Below are positions 12,417 through 24,171 of a stretch of DNA of 64,000 bases, in pieces. The stretch is from Melampsora larici-populina 98AG31 (taxonomy: Eukaryota > Basidiomycota > Pucciniomycetes > Pucciniales > Melampsoraceae), in contig NW_006768837.1 of NCBI RefSeq assembly GCF_000204055.1, forward strand, positions 323,251 to 387,250. Direction: 5' to 3'. The notes under the pieces were generated by a model that was given only the letters and a program-made list of their open reading frames with translations, was not told where the DNA came from and searched no databases. The position numbers and the translations under genes were made by a program. The first letter of the stretch is position 1; each line of letters opens with the position of its first letter.

Positions 12417-12930
12417 TATTACACATTATATACATACTTGATGGGAATTTCACTGAATAATAGGAATGTGTAATTAAATGTATGTAATCTTGGTCCGGGG
12501 TTTGATTTTGTTATATAACCATTGTGGTAATTGACATTGTTTCTTGTTGTCCAGATTTCCCATTTTAATTACCATATTTCATCATTGATCTTCTCATTTG
12601 AAAATCCCTCTTTCTGTCGTATTTCTTCAAAGATTTATCCATTTTTTGAAGCCCACCCTGCCCTCCCTGGTTACATGCGATCAAGTTTTCTTTTTCATAG
12701 TAGCTATTTTGTTATATGTTGGACATTGAGAAAAAATACAAAGTTCAAATTTCATTTTCAACTGGATTCACACACAGCAACCACTGTATTGTCTGGTTTT
12801 CAGTGGGAATTTTGAAGTTTGATCTGCTTCAAGGTAGTAAAAAACCTATAAAGATTCAAAGAATCTTCCCTTGAATCAGTTCGAACTGGATAGGTCCTAA
12901 GTCGAAGAAGCTCTAGTAAAGCTGATATAC
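12417..12930. other. Flank of the TA element, no gene
   Basis: The first 80 or so bases match, inverted, the sequence at about 27.66-27.75 kb. The rest is AT-rich without a recognisable gene. Confidence 0.4.
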
Positions 12931-13386
12931 ACCTGAGGGCACAAGTGATGCGTGAGACTAGAGCTGCAAAGCCTTGTCTACGACGAACAAAACTGAACTG
13001 ACCTGAGGGCACAAGTGACGCGTGAGACTAGAGCTGCAAAGCCTTGTCTACGACAAACAAAACTGAACTGACCTGCGAGCTCGAATAGATTCGTAGCACG
13101 CAAAGAAGGACTGTTTAGTTTTGATAACAGACAATAAAATGAAATTGATTCTTTTCGATGTAACACACCTGAGGGCACAAGTGACGTGTGAGACTAGAGC
13201 TGCAAAGCCTTGTCTACAACAAACAAAACTGAACTGACCTAAGAGAGGTTCAGACAAAAGAAATAAGAAATAAGTAATAGAAAAGAATAAAACGAGAAAA
13301 GAAATAGATCTACCTGCGAGCTCAAATAGATTTGTAGCACACGAAGAAGGACTGTCCAGTTTTGATAACAGACAATAAAATGAAAT
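12931..13386. repeat. Compound tandem repeat of two unit types
   Basis: Unit A (about 70 bases, starting ACCTGAGGGCACAAGTGA) occurs at 12931, 13002 and 13168. Unit B (about 75 bases, starting ACCTGCGAGCTC) occurs at 13071 and 13313. The order is A-A-B-A-B with short unique spacers. Copies differ at a few positions. There is no CRISPR-like regularity, and the array sits in non-coding DNA. Confidence 0.7.
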
Positions 13387-16300
13387 CTTTGAAAACATAA
13401 ACAGAAAAGATAAATAATAAAAATAGAAATGATGATTAGTGAGGTTGTAAAACAATACGCTCTTTTGAAAGTAGAACTGACTTACTGATTCTTTTCAATA
13501 AGGAAAAGAAATCAGAAGACAGGACAAAGACAGAGAAGTATATAAGATAAAGAAACCAGAAAAATAATCCACCCCTTGATTCCATACACATTCACCCCTT
13601 GATTAAACATATCTCAACATTCACCACTCTACACACCACATCCATATAAGGTAATTGGATTTGACTACTACCAAGATACTTAGTATCTTAACAAAACCAT
13701 GTTACCTTTTCTCAACTTCCAACATATAACAAAATAGTAGTATCTTTACATATTTACCACATAGTTTTTAAAAAAAAAGAAAAGAAGAGAAAGTTGAAGA
13801 TGATTTTTATTTCAAAGATATTTTTTTGCTTGTGGTATTTTTCATTCATGGTAGCATTTTTTGGTTTGGGTTTTTTTCCATTTTTTCAAACATTTATCTC
13901 AGTGTGCTTTGAGTCAAGTTGTTTTACTTTATGTTTCATTTATCATTAGTTATATTTTTATATATAAGTGGTTGTTACTTTTATAGGCCGCTAGCTGCCC
14001 TATAGGGTGTTGTTTGTTGTTTGGACATGTTTTAACTTATCACTTTGAGGAATTTTGTCCCAGTACTTTTGAGCTTTGTTCTTTGTTGATTTCTGTAAGT
14101 ACCATTGAGTGAAATTTCAATATTTTATGTTAGTGTGAAAAAAAAGAACCATGCGTGCATGGCCCAACCTATTCATATTTGTGTTTCCTGGTGCTGTGAT
14201 GTCAACGTCAAAGTCACAACCATTCAGCAACACTTTATGCTAACTGCAATACATCACTGTGTGGTTAATCCAATTATGTTGTGACATAGCAACTATCTCT
14301 TTGCCTGACTATGAATTACATATTTTTAACCCGGACAACATTGTCTTCCACACCCATTGGCTACGCCGCACAGTGAATGCTGTTTCACCTAGGTGACATG
14401 CTTTCACCTGGGCCAGGCCACTACCAATTACAATCCCAATAATTGTACCCTCAAGAACTCCAAACCCACCCCCATCATTTATTCAATTAGCCATCTGGTC
14501 TTCCATGTTTGAGTATGAGCTGCCTAGAATTGATGCAGTACAACAAGTCATGCCAATTCTATATAAAGAATATCTGCACTTGCTCAAGCATCCATTCCTC
14601 ACCCCATATTCCAGTTTTTCCCCCATACCTCATTCACTATAACCAATTGTCATCAGCCTGATCAGTTGACAGATTGTAGAGTGTGTGGTGATCACAAAAA
14701 TCAATAGCAATCACAAGATCAGAATTTTTTGATTGGTAAATTTGTTGATTTCTTCTGGTTCCCTTTGTCAAGAGGTATTTCACTTGAATGATTAAAGGCA
14801 ACAAAAACTGAGAAGAAAGTTTTGAAGTAAGACATTTGTTGCAGGAAGTGGAGCTATTGCTTATTTGATACAAAGCTGAACAAGATACCAACAACACAAA
14901 TATAAATTCAAATTGTGAGACACAATCTGCAACAAAAGAATTACAATTTTAGTCAATTATCATTTGATTTAGGACAAGGTACACAGTCAATGTGGTATAA
15001 TTGTAATAGTTCCTAGGTTAACCACTTCCACAATGACAAAATTGGTATTGGTTATTTGCATCATTGTTCAAATTCACAAAAAAAGACAAGAGCTTTGTTT
15101 TAATAGCAATGTACAGGTATACCAATTGGAATTCTGTTTTCAAAGGTGTTTTTGTGATTACTTCAAAAGTAAGCATATATCTTAACTTAAACCTGGTGGT
15201 ACATCACACTGATCTTACCAAATAATGCAATTTGTATTGCCAGGCGCAGGATAACAGCAGCAGAAGATAATTACATTACACAAAATATGATATTTTCTGG
15301 GCAGAAAATATAAATACTGACACACAAAAATATTGAGTGTTCAGGAAGAGAGAAAAAAATAGAAAATGAATACATTTTGTTCTGATAATTGAGGCCTTCA
15401 ATATAAGTATTCTTTACATTTTTAGTGTGGATAATGAAGGTACTAACACAAAACCTTCATGATCATCAAATGAACACATGTAACAGATATTGGAATTTGG
15501 CTGATCGGTGACAAGAGGAGATTTTGAATTTTATAATCCCTCATATCTTTTGCAATTCTTGTGAAAAACACTCAATGTCTAGTACATTCAAAAGCTGAAC
15601 ACTGTGGCTATATCTTTCATTTGGACAATATGGTTGTATCTGCTCTTGAAACATATCTATGTGGCTATATAGGAAAATGTTTGAAATATAAAGAACTATT
15701 TTATCACACCATTTACAGCTTTGACTCATTAATAAAACATTTAAAAGAAGGAAATGGCTTGCTAATGAGCTAGGAATAGAGTGGTTTGAACACAAATCAC
15801 AAACTTGATGGGCATTTGAAGAATTAAACATGTTCTGTTGAAATCACTGGTTCAAATTCCACAAAGTGTTAGAGGTGGTCATATGATGATCAAAAATGTT
15901 TTTTGTTAGTACAATCAACAATTTACACTTTAAAAATACAAAAGAATATTCATATCAAAGCTCCCAACCATGGTAACAATATGCATACTTTTTTTGTATC
16001 TTTTCTCTCTTCCTGACCCCTCATTATTTTTGTGTAACATTATTTATATTTTCTGCCCAGAAAATATTAGATTTCTAGTAGAATTAACATATGGCCCCTT
16101 TGTTGTGGTAGACAAAGGATTTCTGCTGCACATTCCTTGGGTTGTAATACCAGACAATCAAGACAAAGCACTCAAGATTGGTAGGTGCTATTGTCTGAGG
16201 GGGGCATTGTTATTCCAGAGGACCAAGGGGAAACCCTCTTTTACCCCAATGAGCAAAGTGATACTGTTTTTGTCAAAGAACCCTATCTCTCTCCTGCAAA

Positions 16301-18495
16301 TACTACAGCATTTGGTATCAACACAACAACTTGCAATGGTGCATACACTTGGTTCATATGGTGTACAATTACAAAGTAATATTATGTTTCTTTACTTGGA
16401 GATGCACTATCTGAATGGTTTTATAGTTGCAAGGTCACTTTAGCTTCAAAATAATTGGCTGTATGAAATGTTTGATGGTTCGTGAAGCCGGGTGTAATAC
16501 TTTCACAGTAGGCAATGGTAGCACTGGCTGGCAACATGTTGGGGGTCAGTACACTCAAGAATAAATGTGTTTCCAAAGTGTGTTCCACAAAGTCTCTTAT
16601 AAGCTGACCAATGTTTGTATATGATATTGGACCCTGAAAGGCCAGTCTTGAGCCCATTTTCTGATCTGTGGCTATTGATATGACCACCAAATGTTGACTC
16701 AAGGAAAAACAACGTGCACTGTAGAACTTATAACCCAAAAAGGGGTATACAGAGTGTGAAGGGGATAATATACCAATAAATGACTAGTAGAAGATGTCTA
16801 TGGACTGCCCTCATAAAACAAGACAATCAGAAGGGGAACTCTGTTGAATTGAGTACTGATAAGTCACCAGACAAAAGTAACTTTATAGGACCAAAAGCAC
16901 ACGGATTTTAACTCAAAAAAGCACAATCTTATTTCTGTCAACACTGCTACAGTGTTATCCCAATATGATAACTAAGAAAATAAAGCAATTTTTTTTGATA
17001 TTATTCCCAATAAGTCTTTTTGACTAAAACACTGAAGTAAATATCTCTTTATAAGTATCATAAAGGGTGTATTTAAGTGACCAGGTACTGCTAAAATAAG
17101 TTTATGATGATAAAAAATGATAACTGTGTAGATGACAAAGAAAAAAGGGGAACAGCAATCCCAAAATCATCCTAGAGTATATATATAAATGTGTCACACC
17201 TCTTACAATGGTCAACAGCCTAAAAAACCAACCAATTTTGACCAAAAACCCCTAAAAACCATATGATGACGCAATGTAATGGATCTGTTACTAATGAATG
17301 ATGTGATTTACACAGCCAAAAGTGATCAATGATGTAAACTAATGATGTACAGCACTTCTTATGATGAATACAGGTGATTTTTTCCTTGTAAACTGGCTAA
17401 AAACCTATTTTTGAAGTTCCGGGTTTTTCCAAATGATGTCCAATTTCTGATTACTAAAGTGCATCTTGTAGAGCTCATGATACTGATCAATAATGGTGCC
17501 ATATCATGTGCTTCCAATGAGTAATAGAAGGGTTATTTAGTTGTGAAGTTGAGGTTTTTGTATGTAAATGTTGTTACATGTATGCATGTAAGTGTAAAAT
17601 TCAAAATCCACACCAGTTTCTTATTTCTCTTATAACTTTCTTTACACACCTCTGTTCATAATGATTTAAAATTTGTACATTTTGTAATCACATCTTCTGC
17701 GTTGAATGAGCTATCTAACATCTAATTCTGACGTCATTTGACATATGTAATAAGCTGAAAACCTCCATTTTTGACAAAATTCACACCTTTTCACCCTTTT
17801 ACACAGCTTTTGCTCCCATCCTCTTGCTCCTGTAATATTAAATCTTAATCTGTAACCTCAAAAATCCCGGAAAATCCTCTTGGCAACCTTAAATATTACT
17901 AATACCACCACTACATATGTAAATTACCTGTAAAACCCTTGTTTACCAACTTTGATGAAGCACCATTTTCTCAATAACTTCCATTCCTCCTTATAAACCA
18001 ACAAGATTATACTTGTTACTGACTCATATAATGCTGTTCTTTTATATTTTACCTCAAAAAACCCATAAACCTAATGTTAATACCCTAGAAACAATTTCTC
18101 AGTCTATATACCTATATTTTTGGGTTTTTCTTGTGTTTTTCTTTCTTTTCTTTTTGTAATTCATTTGCGGATAGTTTGTACTGATATTATTGAGTTTTTT
18201 GAAATAAAACGACCTTATCATGACATAATGAACAATACATAAGCCTAAAAGAGCTTCTATTAATCAGATTCCTTCAATTTTGAGTTTGCTTCACTGCTGA
18301 ACTTTTCTAATAAACTTGGTAAACTACTATCAATAATTTTTTTGATTGGTCTCATAAAATGATCACCATGTCATTCTCAATTGCAAGGATGAATGTAATT
18401 TATACAATTTCTAAGTTATGACCTTTGATATCAACAATTACTTGGCCCATCAAATTGAGACTGATGTAGCCAGATTGTGGAGAGTGTCCCTAAGG
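13387..18495. other. 5-kb AT-rich region without supported genes
   Basis: The sequence is AT-rich with many homopolymer tracts. Open frames at 14637-14897 (-), 15970-16443 (+) and 16421-16738 (-) have no recognised domains and no convincing exon neighbours. Translated stretches around 16080-16380 look mildly gene-like and could be decayed transposon coding sequence. The only structured feature I see is the inverted pair at 15290 and 16067, listed separately. Confidence 0.45.
15290..16067. repeat. Segment bounded by inverted copies of a 27-bp palindromic motif
   Basis: At 15290-15316 and, inverted, at 16041-16067 the same 27 bases occur. Each contains the near-perfect palindrome ATATTTTCTG-GGCAGAAAATAT. 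The 778-bp interval could be a small transposon whose termini are these copies, but I see no clear target-site duplication. Confidence 0.4.
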
Positions 18496-18701
18496 CACTG
18501 CCAGCATATTAACCTTGGATTGGGAAATCTGAGGTGTTCTTGATTCTGAAACCTTGGACAGAAGCTATCCAAGGTTTTGATCCAAGGTAATTTTGGGCGC
18601 ATAATGATACCTCAGACAGAAACCTCGGATAAGATCCGTCCAAGGATTTGCATCCAACAATACCTCAGATCAGGAGATCCGAGGCATCTATTATGGCGGT
18701 G
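18496..18701. mobile_element. PIF/Harbinger-like MITE, 206 bp, 3-bp duplication
   Basis: The termini are CACTGCC and GGCGGTG. They are followed inward by paired segments rich in CCTTGGA and ACCTCAGAT, so the whole element can fold back. AGG flanks both ends. A second copy in the opposite orientation is at 30369-30561. Confidence 0.65.
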
Positions 18702-19929
18702 AGGGCACAAAAGTGTGTATTCTGGGTCAGGCAGCTTTCTCTCTTGAATAGACTTACAGGTGCTTTCAAGATGAGTTATTTTTGCTAGGTCGTACTATGT
18801 CTATCGTCACAATTATGCCATGCTTCATCAGTATTGGTGGTTTTCTCTTTCTTTGTCTTCATTTTTATCTTTTGATTTTGCTTGTGATTTTGGTTGTGAT
18901 TTTGATTTGTTTTCTGATCTAGATTTGGCTTTTTGTGGATCAACAATCATGATGTTGCTGATTTTGTAATCAAACATGTTGTGTAGGTTGAAACTTGAGT
19001 GGTTGAAGAAGGCAGCAGAGGAAGTCGAAGCAGGTGGTGGATGATGGTAGAGGATGGTTGTTGAGAGGTGTTGAACCTGTATGGGAAAGGGGGACTTGTC
19101 CAAATTTGGAGTGATCCGTACAATGGACAGGGACTCGTCCAATTTTCTGAAAAAATGAAAGAGTGGTAAATAGAAGAGGGCAGAAGGAACAAAAGTCACA
19201 GAATGTGATTTCTGTGATGAAGATCAGTGCTCTGATAGAGCATTCTTGAAATGACACCCAAAAAGACCTTTTACAAGCATTCTGTGATTTCCAGAATGCT
19301 TGTAAATAAGACATACCAAACACATTTCACAGAATGTGATTTCTGTAAATTACTGAACACAATTTTTCACAAAAAATTGCTTAAGTGAACACAGCCTTAC
19401 ACTCAACTCTTTTTTACCATTCTTTTGTATGAAATATAAAATTTACAAAACAAAAAACACTATGCTGTAATGATGATAAAGAAAATCAATGTTCAAAAAA
19501 ATATATACAAAAGTCCAAAAAAAAAGAAATTCATTAAAATTAAAAATCAATTGGTTTTTTTCTTATACTAATTTGATTGTTTTATAATTAAATATGATGT
19601 CTATATATAGTGAGAATACAAAAATTTTAATACACAAAAAAATCTGGATTTTTGTAAAAAAAATTATAAGGAAATCATACAAAAATTAAATAATTCAAAC
19701 CGTTCCAAAATGTTTTGTTATTCTTCACACTTTTTTCTTCTTCACAAAATGAAAAACACACAACACAACACAACACGACACAACACAAAACCAAAAATCA
19801 AATCATTTTAACTTATAAACTCTCCAAGTACTTGAACAAACACCCACAAAAAAAAGAAGAATCAAGTAATCACAAAGAAAGAAACCCTTTCAAAAGATAT
19901 AAATAAAAATGAAAATTGACTAGAGAGCT
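18702..19929. other. Intergenic, low-complexity, with MITE remnant
   Basis: This contains a Lys/Ser-rich minus-strand open frame (18828-19199) that I do not accept as a gene, a partial MITE at 19198-19397, and A/T-rich simple sequence including an ACACA-type microsatellite near 19755-19790. Confidence 0.45.
19198..19397. mobile_element. Truncated MITE related to the element at 35104, with hairpin
   Basis: The right end (CTTAAGTGAACACAGCC at about 19380-19397) and the internal CAGAATGTGATTTCTG match the MITE at 35104-35248. The matching left terminus is missing. Inside, 19271-19305 forms a hairpin with arms of about 14 bases (TTACAAGCATTCTG paired with its complement). Confidence 0.45.
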
Positions 19930-22745
19930 TTAAGAATCTAAACCTACATTCTTCACAAGTTCTAAACTTTCTTCAATACAATCAAATCCAGATTTAAACA
20001 TTTTCAGCCGAATTGATTTTCCTAATAAATCATTTTCAGCTTTTTTCAATCTACTTTTCAATAATTCAATCACTGGATTCTCTTCCAATAAACTTGTCGT
20101 AGTAGATTGAATTGAATTAGATTGTAAATGGATCGGTTTAGGTGGTGCCATTGGTCTTTTAGTATTCTGATGACTTGATACATTGGCTATGGTTGTGGTT
20201 GTGGTCGTGGTTGTAGAAGTTGTCGCAGTAGCAGTTGTACTAGTTACGTCTCGAATATAGATTGCTATGATTTGATTAGGATAACTTAATGCTAATCCAA
20301 CATACATTTCTAAATCTTGTTCACCACTATCACCCACACAAATGAACCTTTTGGATCATTAAGAAAGACACCAGATTCAATGACGTTAAGGTTTGCAGAA
20401 AAGTTGCGAAATTCGTACTCACTTTGAATTCGGAAACTCGGTGATGATCCGTTCAATCCTTGCACGTTTCCTTGCTCCTGATGATTCTAACATTCCAGAC
20501 AAGATTGATCCAGCTCCTCTTGCGTATTCTTTCAAACTAACTGAACCTATGATAGATAAGTACAGGAACATCAATCACATCAATCCTCTTTAAAATATAT
20601 AATCAATTCAAAGGAAATAACACCAACCAAAGGGAAATTGATCATGTGATAAGAATCGTTCAATAGGTTCCCAAAGCTCAAGTGGAGAATTACTGATATA
20701 ATGACTCCAAACGCCTAAGCTTGATAAAGCTTGATACCAAGTTGACATCCCAGTGACTTTCACTTCTTCAAATTCATTCAGGAACACATTTCTTAAGACT
20801 GTCTTCATGCCCCCCAAAACATTGGTACTCTTGATGGTATCATCTATATCTCTATTGAGAAGTTATTTTTTCGCAATTCAAAAAATAGAATATGTCAGTC
20901 AAAAGATCTTCAAACCAGAAGCGAGGGTTCAAACAACAATGTGACTAACGAAATTAGATGGACCGATGTTGATAGTGAAGGAATCACGTCGACTTCTGTC
21001 ACTAAAGAAGCGTGTGTATTAACTACACCTGGCCCATCATCTGGATCACCATCTTCACTCAAAAGTGCAGCTTCGATTTTAATCTTGGTGATCCCCGATT
21101 TATGATTCGGGTGAGCCATCCTCAGATGACTTTCAATACTTTGCCAAGGCAAAACTAATCTCTCAGCCCAAATCCCACCTTGACGAGTCGTGATAACTTG
21201 CGTGAGTAATGGTCTACCCTGATTAAGAAGTACGCCTTGTTTCTCTTCTTCAAAGTTGGATTTACCAAAATATCTCTTTTTCGTCAAACTGTCTGATGTA
21301 CCTGACGAGATTGGATCACATATCCCATAAAGTTTGACCCTAATTTGTCGGCCTTCGCTCTTGACTGAAAAGAATGCTCGAAGTCGTTCTCTAAGATTGG
21401 TATGTAACCTCATCACATCTTTATCAATGAAGCTAGGATCGGGTTTGAGTGATGCACTTGGAGGATTAGAGGACAATGAAGAGGTGAAGGAATCAGATGA
21501 AGATCGAGAAGAATTCTGTGGGGGGTGATCGTCAAACGGTTTAGATTCTCGAGGTTTGATGGGGGTTGGTAATGTCATGGTAATTCTTTGAGGTGGTCTA
21601 GGTGGATCGGAAGCCGGAATGGTGAGAGGTTTACGTGCGAGATCAGGTTTAGGATTATTCTTGGTAGGTGTGGCTGATGAAGAGAATGTGGATGCATGGG
21701 GAGAGTCATGAAAAGGTTTCTGAGGTGAATCATCATCACTCCAAGTAATCAAATCTTGACTCTCTTGATTGTTGACATCAAGTTGTGATCCAGATGGAGA
21801 TTGGGAGGTAGCATAGTATTTATCGCCGATACGAGCTGGCAAACCTGTAAGTCTACAGATCATTGAATAGAATAATCTTTGTGATCGATTCAATTTTTCA
21901 AGATCATTCTTGGCTCGAAATGCATGAAAGGATAGGTATACCTCGATATCACCAGCTCTCGAGTGTGATGGTGACTTGAGCGCGGCATACTAGGAAATAC
22001 AAAAGGGATCGGGTCAGATCATATATTTCGGTTTAGTAGTATGAATCAAATCACTTACACCTGGGAAGCAAACTAAGTGATCTTCAGTATATGATTCTTT
22101 GTTACGCTTTTGTCGATTTTGTCGATTGAAATATGAAAGATAAGCGCTAGCCGAGGAATAAGCGTTGGGAGTTGAAGGGTTTGATGATGATACTTTCGTA
22201 AGTTGAGATTGAGATTGAGATTGAGTAAGAGGGTCAGGTAATTGATTACCACCTCTTTGCATATGCCAATTTGATGTATCATTATCCCAATCTTCCCAAG
22301 TTTGAGATTGATTTCTAGTTGATCGAGCTTGAGAGGTTGATTGAGTTTTCGGAAAATTAAATTGATCTAGATCTCTAGTAGTCGATGATAAATAACTAGC
22401 TGATTTGTTGATTAACTTTGATGATAAGTTTAATGCTTTATTAGCTATGATCGAACGCCTCGAAACGTAAGTTGAAAATGTAGGATTTGAATTGAGATTG
22501 GATTGAGGATTTGAGGATGATGATGATGGAGTGATATCAGGTAAACTAGATCTTGTTGAATGAGTAGTTTGATGATTGGTTGAAACTTCTTGATCGTACA
22601 ATGATTGAGATGAGAAATGACGTAGATGATGATAGTTCTTTAATGTTGATGTTGACTCTTGATTTGGATGATTTGATGACATTTTCATAAATGATGATGA
22701 GTTAGATGGCCTTTTAATGAATGATGGTAGTGAGTTCTTGATCAT
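19930..22745 (-). CDS. APP1: App1-type phosphatidate phosphatase
   Basis: Five exons (22745-22059, 21989-20950, 20851-20628, 20546-20423, 20347-19930) join in frame to 830 residues. App1 is a Mg2+-dependent phosphatidate phosphatase of the HAD superfamily that converts phosphatidate to diacylglycerol at cortical actin patches in yeast. The N-terminal 230 residues are Ser/Asn/Gln-rich and probably disordered. A conserved central region follows (LRERLRAFFSVKSEGRQIRVKLYG). The third exon opens with the catalytic DxDxT motif as ISDIDDTIKSTNVLGGMKTV, split by an intron. Then come FPFGSVSLKEYARGAG and the HAD motif FICVGDSGEQDLEMY. The C-terminus has a Thr/Ala-rich run and a coiled-coil-like tail. 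It is longer than the 587-residue yeast protein because of the disordered segments. The start chosen is the ATG at 22745. No lesions. Confidence 0.9.
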
Positions 22746-23309
22746 CAAATTGGAGTCGGTTTCAGTCTCGATTGAGAAAGTTGAGAAAGTTGAGAAGCTG
22801 CTGAGTTGGTTGAAGTCTTGAGGTCGAAGGTTGTGAATTGATAAAATGAATTATTAATTTTAGCTTAGCATTCTCTATGCTGTCATCATCCCATTGGCAT
22901 CTCTGGGTACTACAAAAATTAAACCGTTCTACATACTTCATTCGAGACGAAGAGATATTTATGTAAGTAGCTCTCAGATGGATTCATGAGCTGACTCTCC
23001 GTGGGTTGCTCAGCCTTCAGGGGCCAGTCAATGGAATGAAACTTTTACAATCTTGAACGAGACAAGTCGGACAAGTTTCTTTAGATTTCTTTCCTTCGAG
23101 CTTTTCAACCGATCCTAAATGATCTCAATCAAACGACCTCTAAAAGATAAACCATCAGTTCAATAGATAGCTTGATCTTCTTGTTGAGACAAAAGTTCAG
23201 ACCAACTCACTGCAAACTCAATGCGATTCAAGTTGATACATCCCCATCATGATTCACAGCTTTGCGCAGGCCACACTGCTGAAACATTCCGCAGGCTCCA
23301 GAGGAGCCT

Positions 23310-23870
23310 AAACTTATCAAAGTCCCCTCCGCCCGAGTAGTTGAGGGAGGGACTTCGGGCTAAAGCCTTAGGGCGCGTTCAAAACAGCAGAAATCTTGGC
23401 CATTTTTTTGTTTTTGCCCATGATCATGAGGATCACAGACCTCATAAAATCGCCCATCCAGCCACGCATAGCTTCCTTAACATCTTGTGCGCCTCCGCCT
23501 GCCGGTTTCAAATCGTCACTGCAGATAGATTCACTGCTATTTTGGTTCTTGGACACCGTGTTTTTGGAGTTTCAAGCACGCCTCGGGAGGTTCTGTATTG
23601 AATTATGGGTTGCAGCTACAAGTTTTTACAGCTCTTCTGAGTGGTTTGATGAATGAAATATGTACAGAAAAATGTACAAGGACATGTAGAAGTCTGAAGA
23701 GAAGACCTCTTGAGCTACAAGCATCATTTTATGATGTCTGTGACTCTCATAATTGATGATCAAGGAAATAAGCCCAAAGATCCAGCTGTTGTGAGTTGGA
23801 AAGTATGTAGTAGGACTTGAGCTGTAACGCCCTCCCTCGACTACTCGGGCCGGGGAACTTTGATAAGCTT
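23310..23870. mobile_element. TIR element of about 560 bp in the promoter of secreted gene A
   Basis: The ends are inverted repeats of about 40 bases: the left reads AAACTTATCAAAGTCCCC and the right, reversed, AAGCTTATCAAAGTTCCCC. Both are followed by CCCGAGTAGTYGAGGGAGGG, and the termini are far more G+C-rich than the surroundings. The equivalent place in copy B (about 30900) lacks it, which supports an insertion after duplication. I could not define the target-site duplication. No transposase. Confidence 0.65.
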
Positions 23871-24171
23871 CCAATGATTTGTGAAGTCAGCTGAAACATA
23901 TGTATGAGCTTTGAAAATTGAAACAAGCCAGATATTCTCAGGTGACCAGAAGGTGTGAAAAGGAGTTTCAGTGAGGTTGCCCAACTGCAGAACTTGTTTC
24001 TGTTGGCCAGTTTTTCAGTCATCTTTCTCACCTGGTCAAGAGCCCAAAGATCCAACTCAGGTGTGTCCTAGGTGTGTGCTTAAACCAAAATGAATACTAT
24101 GTACTTTCCACTGACTAAGTATGTGTGGTCCTTCATTTCACCCATGATCAGTGGCATAATTGCCTTGCCAG

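Noticed and set aside
12931..13386. CRISPR-like array
   Set aside because: Units are long, differ from each other and lack regular spacers; the organism is a eukaryote.
15840..15870. tRNA B-box-like GGTTCAAATTCC
   Set aside because: No A box at the right distance and no cloverleaf arms can be formed around it.
18828..19199. Minus-strand open frame of 123 residues ending in a Lys/Ser-rich run
   Set aside because: It is low-complexity at the C-terminus, overlaps a MITE remnant region, and has no exon structure or domain.
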